From Symsagittifera roscoffensis (Eukaryota > Xenacoelomorpha > Acoela > Convolutidae), in the NCBI RefSeq assembly GCF_963678635.1, contig NC_087062.1, positions 37,474,518 to 37,538,517 on the forward strand: DNA of 64,000 nt. Reading direction: 5' to 3'. The stretch's first letter is position 1. Each line of letters starts with the position of its first letter. The notes under the pieces are model-generated. The model had not been told where the DNA came from. It saw only the letters and a list, made by a program, of their open reading frames with translations, and searched no databases. The position numbers and the translations under genes are program-made. Positions 21,500-36,200 of the stretch are shown here, piece after piece.

Positions 21500-24226
21500 A
21501 AAAATTTTTAATCTATAGTAAAAAAAACTCCATTGGTTGCAAGCTTGCAGAGATTTGGTTGCGATAAATTTGTAGTAAAAGCGAAAGACATTCGCTAATG
21601 AATGCTTAAGTATTTGTTAAAATATTTTAAAAACTGGATATTTAGAAAACATCGACTAATTGAAAGGTTTTGCCTTGTTACCATTTTAAAATTTTCCTTG
21701 TTTAGTGCTTGTAAAAGTGTTTATAAATCAGTGCAATTTTAAGCAGATAATGGGGATTGATTCATTCATAACTCTGTCTTCTATTGTTTTTCGACGATTT
21801 TGGAAAAGAAATTGATAACTGACCTAGAAAAGATGAAAAAATGTAATATACATCTTTCTCAACCAAAAGTTTACTTCATTATAGAAAATCAGAGTTGAAA
21901 CAGCAACATGCAGTTATCAGGTTGAAAAAATCATTTGAAATTTTTCAGCAAAAAATGTTTGGTATTAATTCTGCTTCGGATTATAGAGCGTTCGTCGAAA
22001 TTATACATTTTTTCATCTAAAACCCAATTTTCAAGTAAAATTTTGTTCAAATTGGATAAGTTGAAAGTTAAAAGATAAAGCAGAAACTGAGAAAATACTC
22101 AATTGAGATAGAAACTCTATTTAATTCATTAGGAGTTTTGAGATAATTTCACTAAAATTTAGCGTATAAACTTTATCTTGAGAAATAAAGCAACATAAAA
22201 AGTATCAAAAAATTATATTTAGCATAAGTTATCGAAAAATTTGTTATCCTTTGATATATTAGGTAAATTTATATGAAATTTCAAAAGTTTCAAGGTCTAT
22301 ATTTCATAATTTTGGATAAAAAACAAAAAAAAATGATGAAGAAAGAGTTTTAGAAAAAATTGAGCTTGCTGAAAACCTCTGATACTTTAGCAAACTGATA
22401 CTTTAGCACAACCAGATGTATGATCTCTTAATTATATAAAATTAAACATGAAAAATTTCAATTAGACACAGTAACAATTTTGATCTGGTTAGCTTCAATT
22501 TTTTTTTCAATTAGAAAATTAGGTAGAACTATAGAGTTTTCTGCTTAATAAATTTCGCAAAATTATTCAATTGTCACAGTTTGCACCATGATTTCGTTTT
22601 CTAAATCGATTTTTTAATAAGCGTTCTTTTAGAAGTTTTTAAGCTTTGTAGAAGTTAGGAACTAGATTCCCTTGCAAATTTCTACTTCCGAAGGTTTTCA
22701 GATTATAAACAAAACAGCTGCTCTTAATTTGTTCTAAAAACTCAACGTAAAAATACACCTTTATAGTCTGTTGTTACGTGTGCTTTCGAATGTTTTAACT
22801 AGCACCGATTCTCTCTCAGTAGACATTTTTGAGAAAACTTGACACAAATCAAGAATAAAAACGATTTAATAAGTATTTTGCAAGAAAAGTAATAGTTAAA
22901 GATCTCAAAAATTTTAATTTTGCTTAAATAGTTCAAAGTAGTAACTGCATAAGGGAACCTCAGGGAGAACATGTAAAAATTACAAAGTAATAAACAGATG
23001 TTATCAGTTCTAATTTTATCTCTGCCAGCAACTTGTTTGTTCAGTTGATACTATTTTCCTGCTAAATTCCCCAGTTCTGACAAAATTTTCTTGCAAAGTG
23101 AGTTCAATAGCGAAAACATGTAATACGCAGAAAGCAAGAATAACCCTGAAACATAGAAAATTTTAACGGAAAAATTATGAAAATTATGTTGTAGAAGCAA
23201 CAGAGAGATAATCATCAGTTTTGAAGAAGATTTTCTTGAATTTCATCCAATCTATTGTACTTTTAGGAACAATTTACCAGTAAACTTTAGTCAATTTTAG
23301 CAGTAAAATATTCATTTTTCAGCAATGAACCGAAACTTATTAATATTATTTAGTTGTAATTTTTGTACAAGTTTGGTTTAATCATTGAGAAAAAACTGAG
23401 GAGACGGATCATGGAGTTAGATCTAGAAATTTCAATGAACATTGATCTTATTGTTCATTTGAATTGAGATTCTTGGGTGAATTTTCCTTGATCTGGACAA
23501 AAAAAACATAAATACAAAAATAAAAGATCAAAAATAAAAACGTGGGCCCATCGTAGCATTACACTAATACAGTAGCAACAGATTATACTTAATTGCCTAT
23601 GGTTCGAAATAAACCAAAAGGCTACCTAATAAGGACTATTTTTTTCGGCCTAGGTTGGAAAAAAGTTGCATCGTAGTATTACACTAAGCTCCGCTTGACT
23701 AATAAGGCGATGAGAACATTAATTTCGTTTTAGCAGCTTACAGTTCTGATTGTCTGACAAAAATTTTGCATGTTTCGTTGTTCATTTGGTTTTCAGACCG
23801 GCTTATCTCGACACTGAATTTTTGAAATTCATGAACCACACATGACTCTCATCGAGCTTTCTCGTGGAAAAAAAAACAATCCTGGTACATTTTTCATGGA
23901 GTGGCCGAATTATTAACACAAAAACCTCACTAGAAAGCTTGAATTAAATCAAAATATACGGAAGGAACAAATTTACAAATAAAAACTATACATGAATCAA
24001 TACACTCGTGAATTGGTTTGAAGCTCCTTCGAACTGAAGATGATTCCGCGTATCATCTAAGATTTAATTGAGTCAGTTGCACATCTAATGTTAAGTCAGT
24101 TGGAGTGTTTAAGTTTACAATTTAAATTACAAATACTACAGATGATTTGATTAAGCTAGTATTATTATTATTTCGCTCATAGCCTACAATTTAGTTTAGT
24201 AAACTGTAACTAATTTTCCGTTCATT
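21500..24226. other. AT-rich intergenic stretch, no gene recognised
   Basis: No ORF, RNA gene or strong repeat could be supported. A small direct repeat (catcgtag(c/t)attacactaa) occurs near 23549 and 23671. The right end probably contains the PCM1 3' UTR on the - strand, but I see no clear AATAAA there. Confidence 0.4.
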
Positions 24227-27200
24227 TCAAGGCTGGGGCGCTGCATTGTCTTCTATCATTTCGTCGGCAGCTGAGGCATTGGTCATTGAGTCCATTATTT
24301 CATCCATCAAGTTCGTCATGTGTCTGTCAGTTTCACGAGACTAAAACGAACTTGGTGTATTTTTCCATAATTAGACAAATGCTCCCTAAATAGTTCATAT
24401 ACCAAAAATATGAAAACAGCCGACAAACAGCTGAAGAAGCAACTAACACAGAGTAAAAAAAACGATTGACTTTTTTGAAACTTTCAAATTTCGAAGTCAA
24501 ATTTATCACGTTGAAGTTCTAACAATTCCAAGAAAATTTTATGAACAACACTAATTTCATAAAACTAGCCAAATTAGTGAAAACTGAAAAACTCAATACG
24601 TAATTTTCTTATTCCGCTGGGAAAGCTGAAAATAATCCATTTTCAAACCTTAAAGTAATTCACGTTTTTTTTTCGCGCCATTTCCGCTTTTTTCATCGGA
24701 GAGCGTTATTTGCCTTCCTTTTAGCAAATGTATTTGAATTGAACTTGGAAAAGGCAAAAATCAAACCACCAAAATCGAACTTGAGCGTGATGATTTGCTA
24801 ATAAACACCATCTATTCCACACCAACCTCACTGTTTAGTCCATCTGAGTTGCTCAGATCATTTGAGTGCTCTCTGGCATTCGAAGTTGCAGCCCTCTCGC
24901 GGTTACTCGTGGTCACAACAGCTGTCTGCTCTTCGACAGCGGCCAGCAATTCGTCTTGTGATATCACTTCATCTTCGTCGTCGTCTTCGCCTGATCCGTA
25001 ACTTATCAGAGCTCTTGTTTCACTCATTGACAACATCGGAATTGTGTTATCATCACTTAGAATCAATGGTCGAGCATATGTGGGCATATCGGCTGATTTA
25101 TCTATTTTCACTGTTGGTTTGGAGGTTCCAGCCATATGCGCTCCAACATTTGCCAAGTTCATGTCGCGGTTTAGATTCAGGTCGTCGTTTTGGTATGCAT
25201 CTGAAAGGACTGAGTCCAGATCGTTGTCGTAGTTATTCACGTCGTCTTCATCTTCGTCCGGGTCATAATGGTCACCGGATGGGGCTGTCATTGCAAGAAT
25301 GTCGTCCCGTTCATTTGACAATTCTTCAGCCTAAAATACATCAACTGCAATTAAATCAAGCAGCACAATTATTCTTTGCAAATAAACTCATTTAAAACCA
25401 TGTATATAATTGGTCTCAGGACAACAGATGGTTGCTGGACTGGGCTTTTATCGGCTGTGATCTCGTCTGGTATCTTAAGTTAAGGGATCTTTTGTCATGT
25501 AACCTTATTATTATACCAAAACGATAGCTCAATCAGGAACGCTGACCAAAACTGGCTGAGCTCTTTTCAAGAAAATCAAAATAGATGAGCTTTAAGAATA
25601 CGGATTCCAAAACATAGCAAACATACAGTTGAAAAACAGTCAATAGACGCAATTAAACAGAAAAAAATCTGATTTGTTTTGAATAATCCAAACTTTCGAA
25701 CTTCAAAGAAAAAAATAGACGCCCTAGAAGCTCTTTGAATTTCGAGAACAATTTATGATTGGCTTTTTATTCGACAAAATTAACGCAATTTGAAATTAAC
25801 ATTATCTATCATCATGTTGAATAATAATTTACACTTATGTTGTACGATGGTGGAAACTATTTGACTTCCTTTTAACAAAAAAAAATCAACTGAAATCAAA
25901 AAGCCAAACCGCGAAAAATTAAATGTGAGCCTGATAAAAATCATCGCGACCTGAATAAGAGTCTGAACTACGTTCATCGACTATTAATAATAATGGCTAT
26001 CTCCATTAGTTCACAAATTATTATCTGATTTCTAATCTACTTACCTCTCTGTTGAAGCTTTCGGCTCCCATCGACTGAGTTGTAGTTGAACTACCATGAT
26101 CGGTCTCTCTAACTTCTTCCGAGGCCTCGCCTAGTTCATCCGCATTCTCACTTTGGGACTCCTCTTCCTCCTCCTCTTCGTCATCGTCGTCTTCATCTCC
26201 ATCATCATCACTTGCGTCATCGTTTTCGTCCGCATCACCGTCATCATCATCATCCTCTTGGTTCCCATCCAAGCCGATTAGCTCCTCGTCAATACTCATA
26301 CTTCCGGTCCCGCCATCGAAGCTTCTCATCATGCGGAAGAAGGCCAACTCATTGAAGAGCACTTCTGAAATCTCCACCAACAAATCCTCGCCGCACTCCC
26401 TCAAGGTCAGGTTTGCAAATTTACTTAACGCTTCAGTTAAAACAGTTGTCAGTTGCTGGTGGAAAAAGCGAACAAACTCTTCCGCTCCGTCGTAATGGGC
26501 ACTAGCCAATTGCAAAACCTGTTTTTTGAGCATGTTCAGAAACGACTGCGTGCAGTTCTCATCCATTCTATTTTTCATCTGAGGAATAATCTCTCCCATT
26601 ATCATTTTAATTTGATCATCTAAATGCTGCGTGTCCAGAGAGTTAATGTTAGGCGTGGCAAAATGGTCTGGAAAAGACGAATCACTTTCAAAGCCAGATA
26701 TGTCTTGCAGAGGAAGTCCCATGGCATTTTCTTGAGAATTTGTTGGCCTTGAATTTGCCGAAGAGGTCACTGCTGTTGATGTTGAATTTTGAGTTGTCTT
26801 CGAAAGTTGATATTTGGGCGCGGAAGCTGTTGCCATAGCGTTCGCTGCCGATACCTACAATTTAGAAATTCTTTAATTTTTATAGTTACTGATAGTTTAA
26901 AAAAGATACAAGTATAAATATAGAGTTAGACAAAGGAAGCTGTGATGTTCGAAAATTTGAATTAAATCTGATATAAAAAACGAAGCCGCCTAATTTATAA
27001 CTTTGTACATACATCTAGCATCACAATAACACAAAACTTACAGTATCTAAGTATATAGCAGTGTCTCCTAGAGAATCTTTTGCAAACAGAGGAGTGCTCT
27101 GCCCAGAGTGACTCTCCTCAACTACTTCCTCATAATCATAGTGCTGTGCAGTCAATGGGTGACCTTGGATTCGTATATCAGCCACACCTCCCATCGAGGA

Positions 27201-30200
27201 GCTCGAGCTCTGAACTTGACTATTTTGCGCTTCTTGTTGGCGATACTGCTGTCGTATTCGCTCCAGATACTCCAAATTCTGCTTTATCCAGGGATATTTG
27301 TCCTAAATCAATCAATTTGTACTGTTGAGATTTTTTTCTTTTAAAAGATTGGAAACGGTTACTTTTTATGTCATTTACTTTTTCGTTCATTTTTGGAAAG
27401 ACTTAGGTCCAAGATAACTGATGTGTATTTACTTGTGAGTTACGCTGGCTAGATCTGTAAGCTGACGACAAATTCTGAACCGAAAACCCACTTTGGTCAC
27501 TCATGTCACTCGGGGTCTCTTCTCCGGCTGTATACTTCTTCGCTTTTCCTCTTACACCTGGTTCAGCACCGGTCAAATAATGCGGGTATTTCATCTTACC
27601 CCCTTTTAGCTTCTTAGAACCACTTTTACCTCTTTCGCTTTGAAATAAGTCAGTGAAATTTATTTGATCTCCAGGGTCAACGGATTCGACAGCTCTTCTG
27701 GATTCCGAAGATTCGGCATCAGTGGCTGTCATAGCATCTTCTGCAATGTAACGATTCACTAGGTCTTGTAAAAGCATCAACGCACGTTGTCGCAAGTAGT
27801 CCGTCTTTAACATTTTCAGTTCTCGAAACAGTTCAATCAGAAAATGGGGTCTTGACTCGTTTTCAGTAATAACAGATGCCAACTCAGAGTAAATATTGTC
27901 TCTAAGAGCATCAAAAAGAGACAAAGTATTGTTTGAATCACTTTCCATAGGCGCTTCGGCAGAACTGCTCACTGGTTCTTCAACTGAGGGTTTCACTTTG
28001 CGTCTAACCACTGGTGTTGACTGGACCGTCGTTGGTTTGGAGCTAGTCTGACTTTCTCGCTTTGAAGGAGATTTCTGCGAAATGATACCATGCTGATTCG
28101 GATTAATAAATCGTCTACTTCTGTCTACGTTAGGATAAGTCTGTACGAAGAAATCATTGCTACTATCTACAGAAGTCGTTCCTGATTCAAGTCCAAGAGG
28201 TGGGATTTCTGGATGCGATTGATTAGTCGTACCGGCACCTACCTGCCGCACGTTTGAACTCGGAGCTGTTCTCGAGGCCCCTACTGGCGCCGGCCATGAC
28301 TTTGATAAATTCTGTTGCTGTTCTTGCTGCACGTGCTGAGAATTTTGGGAACTTCTAGCACTTTTCTGTTGACGAGAAAGGTTTTCAGTCTGATTTTGAG
28401 TGTCAATATTCAGCTGTTGCGAGGCGTGATTCTGATTGAAGGAAGAGTTAGTAGAGTTCTGATTCATCTGTTGCATTCTGTGCTGTAGAGTTTGGTCTGT
28501 AGTTGACAGGCTGTGAATTGAAGCTTCGTCGGAGAGGTAAGGGTTATTGGTCGGAAACCTAAAAAGAATAAAATACAAAATAAAACTGGTTCTAGTTATT
28601 AAAATTTGGGGAATCGACGCATAATTTTTTCAAAATTGAGTTAGTTTTTTTTCTTGATTGAAACAGCCTCCATAAGTACCTCATGTTTGGGTTGTTCTGC
28701 ATGTTGGTAGCATTCTCGTTTGGGAACCAGGGATTCACCATCTGAGGAGATATGAACCCCAGAGCTGGAGGCTGCTGACTCTGTCCTCCCATCCAGTTAT
28801 TGGGGCATTGGCCGGGTATACTGTTTCCGGCATACCGGTGCGAATTTGGCATGTTGTTCTGACTCCAGGCCATGGTCATATTACTGTACATGCTGCTCAT
28901 TTGCATCATCATTTGTTGCCGCATCATTGCTTCCATGGACCTCATCAAGTCCTCTAATTGAGGCACGTGGTACGACCCTGGATTCCCAAAAGGTCCAGGA
29001 AGCGCAGGCACTAAAACGTATAATTTTAATCGTTCAGGTAAGTACAGTGCTGATTTAAACTATCCGGACAAAACGAACATAACTTGAATTTTCAAACGCG
29101 TTTTTCTCAAATTGGGTTAACATTAGACAAAAAGTGAAGAGAACAAAAGTTGCTTAGAATTTCACCAGAATTAATATGGTGTTATTTTTTCTCCGAAATT
29201 CTTAACAAAAATTTTGCCCCAAAAATGGATCAATTTGGCTTTTTTCAATTAATCAAGAATTACGCTGAAACTACTTTGTTAATTGATACGAAAATTATAT
29301 CACAGGAAGCCTCTTACGCAGCTCAACAAAGTTTAAGAAGGGTTAAATCTCCAAAAACCAGTATAAGAGAAAAAATTATCACCTGATAGTCAATAAATGT
29401 GATTTTTACTATATAAAACCCAGAATCTCTGTTAAAAAATAAATTTTAAACAATTTGCGCAAATTTTTGGAGATTTAACCCTTCTTAAACTTTGTTGAAC
29501 TGCGTAAGAGGCTTCCTGTGATATAATTTTTGTATCAATTAACAAAGTAGTTTCAGCGTAATTCTTGATTAATTGAAAAAAGCCAAATTGATCCATTTTT
29601 GGGGCAAAATTTTTGTTAAGAATTTCGGAGAAAAAATAACACCATATTAATTCTGGTGAAATTCTAAGCAACTTTTGTTCTCTTCACTTTTTGTCTAATG
29701 TTAACCCAATTTGAGAAAAACGCGTTTGAAATTTCAAGTTTTATTCGTTTTGTCCGGATAATTTAAATCAGCACTGTATAGTGAATAACTAAATAAAAAA
29801 AAACCAGTCAATAATCTGAATGATTTTGACAGTTCGAAAATAGCGTGCAGCCTATATTCTGAGCTGATGTCTGGGCCTAAGTTTCTCTAAGTTAGGATTT
29901 TCGTGAAAACCCTATCATCTGTTCTTTCTTAACTTACTGCTAATGGGATTTGGAGGCAGCATGCTATTTCGCGAACTCTCTCTTGGTTGAATTGGACCAC
30001 GTGGCGCAATGAAGAACTCGTCACTAGTCGCCTGCAACTCTCTCGATTGGATCTGAGCTTGCATGTTTCTCACTGCGTCATTCGTCGAGGCCAATTCGTC
30101 TTTCAACTCTCTGAACATACTTCGGACGTCATCAGTTCTCTGCGACTGGTTGGAAGTGTTCTGCTGTGTTTTACTACTCGACTGGTTTCCAGATCCAATC

Positions 30201-33200
30201 ATTGTCGAGGAGGTAGCATTGGATAGCTGGCTTGTATTGAGAGCTATATCGGGCACTGTTGATATATTCTAAGCAAAGTAAGGTCAAATTTTCCGTAGGC
30301 TGGGTTTTTTACGAGGCCCCATACTTCAGTAGAAAACTTAATAATTAATTATCAGTATAATCTAGCCTTTAAATGGAAAATCAATAACTACACACCTCTT
30401 GCTTGCGTTGTCTGGACGTATTCCTGGTCCACTGGTTCTTGGTTTTCGCTGGATTTGCTCTCGATGCCGCCACTCTGTTGTCCGTCTTCCTGTTATCCGG
30501 CATCAGAGTCACGCCACTGCCCACTCTAGGGGCGCCAGAAGAAGAAGAGGGTACAGGGCCATCTTGTCTTACCGATGCAGACACTCCATTCGTTAGGTTT
30601 TTGAAACGCTTGTTTAGATCATCTAATGTGTACGTCTCATTCGACGACGAAGAAAGATTCTAAACAAATTGAATTAATTGTCTTGAAGAACCGGAATACC
30701 TTAAATCATGGCCAACACAAATTGTTCTGACATCTATAATTAAAGCGGAGCGTGGAAAAATCTTTGAAACGAGTGATCTATTTTTTATCCATTTTCCTAT
30801 TTTTTATCCATTTTCCTATTTTTTTATCCATTTTCTTTGCATGTGGTAAAATCTTTGAATCAAGTGATCTATTTTTTTTATCCATTTTCTCTACTTTTGT
30901 CAGATTCTGGTATGAATTAAAGAAACTACATCCGCATTCTGATGTCCCTCTTCGTCTTCTTCCTCCTCCTCTTCCGCCTGTTGCATCATCATAACGTCAT
31001 CATCATCTTCATCGTACATAGAACCGTCCCTCGTTCCATTCACTCCTCCGCCCTCTCCCCTAGCCAGCTGTTCACTCATGAGACTGTCCATACTGTACCT
31101 AGTTGCCAGGTGTGTCTTCGCTAGTCCTGCTCTGGCGGACGAGGAGCCATTGTTATTTCTTGGATGCTGACTGGTCACTGGAGAACCTCCATATGTTGCA
31201 GAGGTTGTCGATAGACTCAACCTAAGACCAGAACAGACTTTTATATTAAACATTTCCGAACATAGCCACATGGGAAAAGAGCCAATTAACGCAAGAAAAC
31301 AGAAAAAAAAACGGACTAATTTTTGAAAAACACAATTTTTGAATTTCCAAGCTTGAAATGGCCTGAAAGCTCTTTGAATTTCTAGAACAATTTATAAATG
31401 ACACTTCTGATAAAATAAACCCAATATGAGAAAATTGGATCAAAAATAAAATTTTCATTTCGCAGGAAATCTGAAAACTAAATTCCACATTCGAAAGCCG
31501 GTCACGTTTTTCGTGACCTTTACACTTTTGCTGTTCGATAGTGGAGTTTGACTTGTATTAACAAAAGAAATGAACTGAAATTAAAAAACATAGCCAATCG
31601 AAGATTTGAAAAAAGTAATGAACGCAACGAAACTTTTGAATTTCGAAGAAAAAAATAGATGCCCTTAAAGCTCTTTGAATTTGTAGAACAATTTATCATG
31701 GACACTTTTTTTAAATTAAAATTAACCCAATTTGATAAAACCGGATCAATACATAAAACTTTTATTTCGCTGGGAAATCTGATAAGTAATTTCCATTTTC
31801 GAAATCAGAAGTCGATCACGTTTTTCGTGACCTTTACACTTTTGCTGTTCGATAGTGGATTTTGCCCTCCTTTTAACAATGGAAATGCGCTAAACTTAAA
31901 AATAAATCACAAGTCAAACCGCGAAAAATCAAAATTGAGCGTGAATAAATTTTAAGGCTTTTTCCTGAAAAAAAAAACAAAAAAAATAAGCAACACAAAA
32001 GTCAAACCGCAAAAAAATAGACTTTTCCTGGAAAAAAACTAACAAAAATCATCACGACCTATATAAGAGTCTGAACTACGTTCATCGACTCTTAATAACT
32101 TAGGAACAGTTAAACTGAGGCTAAATACGATTCATGTTACCACCCTTGGCATTTTACTTTACTTCAAATCTTCCCATATTCATTCTGTTTTTTTTTGGAA
32201 TCTGTACTACTAGGCTTTCGCTTGCAATTACAAAAAAATATCAAATTTACCTAAACGGATTAGTCTCCTGAATGGAATCCTCACTCTGCCCGTCTCCGAA
32301 TCTGCCCCTGGCCCTGTTCTTCGCCTCCTCTCTTTGCATCCTCTGCTGTCTCATCTCAAGCCACATCTCTTTATTCGACTTCAGCTGCTGCCCCGAAAGT
32401 TGAGGCACGCTCATGGCCGCCGACACTGCTGGTGGCACATTTGAGGTCGGACTGTCCACCGATCCCTCTACTTCTCGTTGGGAAGGTACGATTGCGGCGA
32501 AGTCAGACATCGCCTTTGGTCGTTTTTCAGAAGATTTGCTCCTCTGAATCGCATTAAAATTCATACGTCAACAAATATATCCTCATAGATATGGAAGTAT
32601 CAGTGAGACGCAACGCATGAAATTTTTTATGCTCGATTAGTGCTTTGATATAGCTAATAGTAACTCTTTTGAAAAACGTCCGACCGGCTCCATTTTTACG
32701 CCTAAAACACTTACCGAGTTTCCAGAAGATTCTGTTTGAACAGACTGACGAACAGCTCGGGAAAAACCATCACTGAAACAAAGCAAAGATTTCAAATATT
32801 GAACTTACTCGAGTTATGCTAAAAACAACCGGACTATAATCCTTCAATTGCCTTACCCATTCCTTGCAGCTGCCCTCGGCATGAAATCCTGTTCGTTATC
32901 TGACATTATAAACTCCTCAGCAGACATATTGGATCCTGCTGCCTTCAACAAATGCCTTAACTGGTCGAGTCTGTCACCCAAGCCTTCGTCGTCCGATCTG
33001 TGATTCAGCAAGTAGTTAAGTCTCGTCTGTGCGTCCTGTGGCATCGGCATTTGTGCAGATGTGATTTGATTGGTTGAAGATTGCACGTTCGAAATCAGGC
33101 CCTGTAGTTGCTCTATGCCACTTTTGAGATGCTCAATTTCTCTAGAACAAACAGAAAACTTTAAACATAGCCAACAGACAGTTGAAAAAGAGTCAAAGAA

Positions 33201-36200
33201 TGCAATTAAACAGAAAAAAATACGAACTTGTTTTTTTTTAAATCTCAACTTTCAAATTTCAAAGAACAAATAGATGGCCTTAAAACTCTTTGAATTTCTA
33301 GAACAAATTATGAATGGCACTTTTTCGATAAACTTGACCCAATTTGAGAAAACTGGATTGACAGGTATTTTTTTTTATTTCGCTGGGAAATCTGAAAATT
33401 AAATTCCAATTTTACACTTTTTTGTCCGATAGTGGAGTTTGCCTTACTTTTAACAAAGAAAACTCACGAAACTTAAAAAGAAAAAGTAAGTCAAACCGCA
33501 AAAAAAATTATAGTTTTTAGCTTTTAAAATACCCAATTTTTTATTGTTTAAGAGAAACCAGAAATACATTTTAAACAAGGATAGCCGGCTACTGTGCAAG
33601 TAGACCAGAATGTTCCGACCAGTCTTAAAAAATTCAAAAAAAAAGTTTTTCAAATAGATTAGTGTCGTTAATTTCGGCGTGGTGTGATAAAAGAAGCTGA
33701 ACCAAAAAAACTACAGTTTAAAAATATTCGACAGTCAAAGTAAAATTAGCAAATTGAAAACCAACTTTTGTGGAAACATGACTAGAAAAACAAAAAACAA
33801 TCAGAAAAAATTTTTTTGCAGTTTTTTTTATTTCAAAGTTTTGATTCCAAAGAGGCTCTAGAATACTAAAAAAAACTAATCTTACTCGAGTGAAACTATG
33901 TTTTTACATTTTAAATTCAGCTATTGTAAGCCACTGAAATAAGCTTTGTATTCCTGCTCCCTCGGTATACTCACTCAAATTAAGACGGAAAACAAAAAAC
34001 TTCAAATCTCGACACTGGAAATTTTTGTTAAACTTATTTTTTTTTCTGTATTAAGAATTTTTTTGGGAATTTCTTGATGTCGTTCGAATCACGACTGTAA
34101 GGGCTTTAATATCTTCTATCAACTCCCTCCGATAATATCAGCTCTAAAATTGTAAGGGCTTTAATATCAGCTCTCTCCGATAATTATTTGATGGAGCTGA
34201 TTTTGTGGCAAAAAAGACCCGAATACAAAGTTCCTCCCCATTTTTCAAATGTTCGGAACAACAAACTCAATTCAAATTAAAACCAAAACTCTGAAATTTT
34301 AGTTTCCACTGCTGATTTTTCCCTCATATTATTGAAGAAAAAATCAATTTTCATTTGCCAAGATTTTTTATTTCAACAAGGCCCTCAAAATTAATCAAGG
34401 ATTCGCTTCAACGACGATACAAAAAAGAAAAGGGACTTTGATTACCAGGAAATGACTTTGACTATCAGAAAATGAAAAGGTAAACCAAAAATCTTTAAAA
34501 AAATTGTTTCTTTGTCAAAAAAGTTTTAAAAATTGCAAACACGGCAAAACAAATTCCTGGAACAAATTACTTGCACCATTAGAAACTTGACAAAGAGCTT
34601 TCAAATGCTAAATAGAAACCAAACAAAAAGAACAGGTCCCGACAGGAATCGAACTTCTGGGATTTTTCGTCTCAATCATGAGTGTTACCACTTTACCAAA
34701 TGCACAGAATACTCCTGTAAATTATAAAAAAAACTTTCTTTTTAAGGAGCATGAAAAAATCACAAAATAGCAAAAAACAGACAAAAACTCATGGAATAAA
34801 ATTACTTGTACAAAGCTTGAATCAAAATTTAAATAGAAATGCCCAAAATTTAGGCATATTTGTTGCTGCGGCAAGCCGACAAAAAGCAGACAAACATAAG
34901 CCCGACAAAAAATTTTGACGCGCGCGCGAACACCAAGCCCTAGCGCGATTTGAACCATTGACCTGTTGGATTTATGATCAGTTGCGTGCGTTAACTCTTC
35001 GCCACTTGCGCGAATTAACGCCTGACTTTAGAGTTCATATGAACCAAAAATAAAATGATTCAAGTGATTCTGTTAAACTAGTTGTTAACCCAAAAAAGGT
35101 CTATATTCCTGTTTGATAACGCTTGCTAATCGCAAGCGTAAGAAATAACATTAAAAACGATCCAACAAAATTAATCGTTTATGGTACTGTGATTTAAGGA
35201 AAACATTTTAAAGCTAAAAACTGAACATGATTTTAACCACCATTTGCTCATTTTCAGCTTAGAGAACCTGGGTCAAAATTAATTACTTTTATTATACTAG
35301 GGTTTCATAAAAATCTTCAGTTTTTGAAACTAAAGTTGATCGCGATTCTAATCATTTGATTGCTTTCGTTAAGGAAAAAATTATTCATTTGAAATTTTCA
35401 GAGCGCACTATTTTACAGAAAATGGAAAACAAAAACTCGGATCATTAGGACATTTTCCGGCAAAAAAAGTTTGCTTTAGTTGGGTTCATGTCATAAAAAA
35501 GCGCCAATCATAAATTTTTCTAGAAACTCAAAGAACTTAAAGGGTATCTATTTTTTCAAAGTTGAGATTTTTTCAAGAAAGTCAGTTTTTTTTATGTCAA
35601 CTTGCATTCATTACCCTTTTCCAAGCTTCGATTGGCTTTATTTTTTCATTGCGTTTCAGTTTGTCGCCACACTGTTCAGGTTGCCTTTGCCGAATGCTCA
35701 ATTTCATAGGGTTTTGACTATTGCATACAAACGAGGGAATGTTGCTGAAGGATATGAAGTTTCAATTATTCGAGCATTCGGAAAAAGCAGTCTGAACAAT
35801 GTGGCGACAAAATGAAACGCAATGAAAAAAGATAGCCGATCGAAGATTGGAAAAGAGTAATGAATGCAAGTTAACATAAAAAAAACACTGACTTTCTTCA
35901 AAAAAATCTCAACTTTAAAAAAAATAGATGCCCTTTAAGCTCTTTGAATTTCTAGAAAAATTTATGATTGGCGCTTTTTTGATGACATGAACCCAACTAG
36001 AGAAAACTGGATCAATAGGTAAAGTTTTTATTCCGCAGGAAATCTAAAAACTAAATTCCACTTTCGAAACTAGAACTCGTTCACGTTTTTTCGCGCCATT
36101 TCCACGTTCGTATTTGGAGTGCCATTTACGTCACTTTCAACAGATGAATTTCAATTGAACTCAAAAAGTGCATATATACCTAAATTCCACTAAAAACTAA

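Noticed and set aside
24795-25395. Overlapping + strand frames of 68-177 codons
   Set aside because: Shadows of the PCM1 exon on the - strand, whose motifs and splice phases are clear.
29150-29671. Same ~70-residue protein on both strands
   Set aside because: Product of the inverted arms of the foldback MITE; too short and without transposase motifs.
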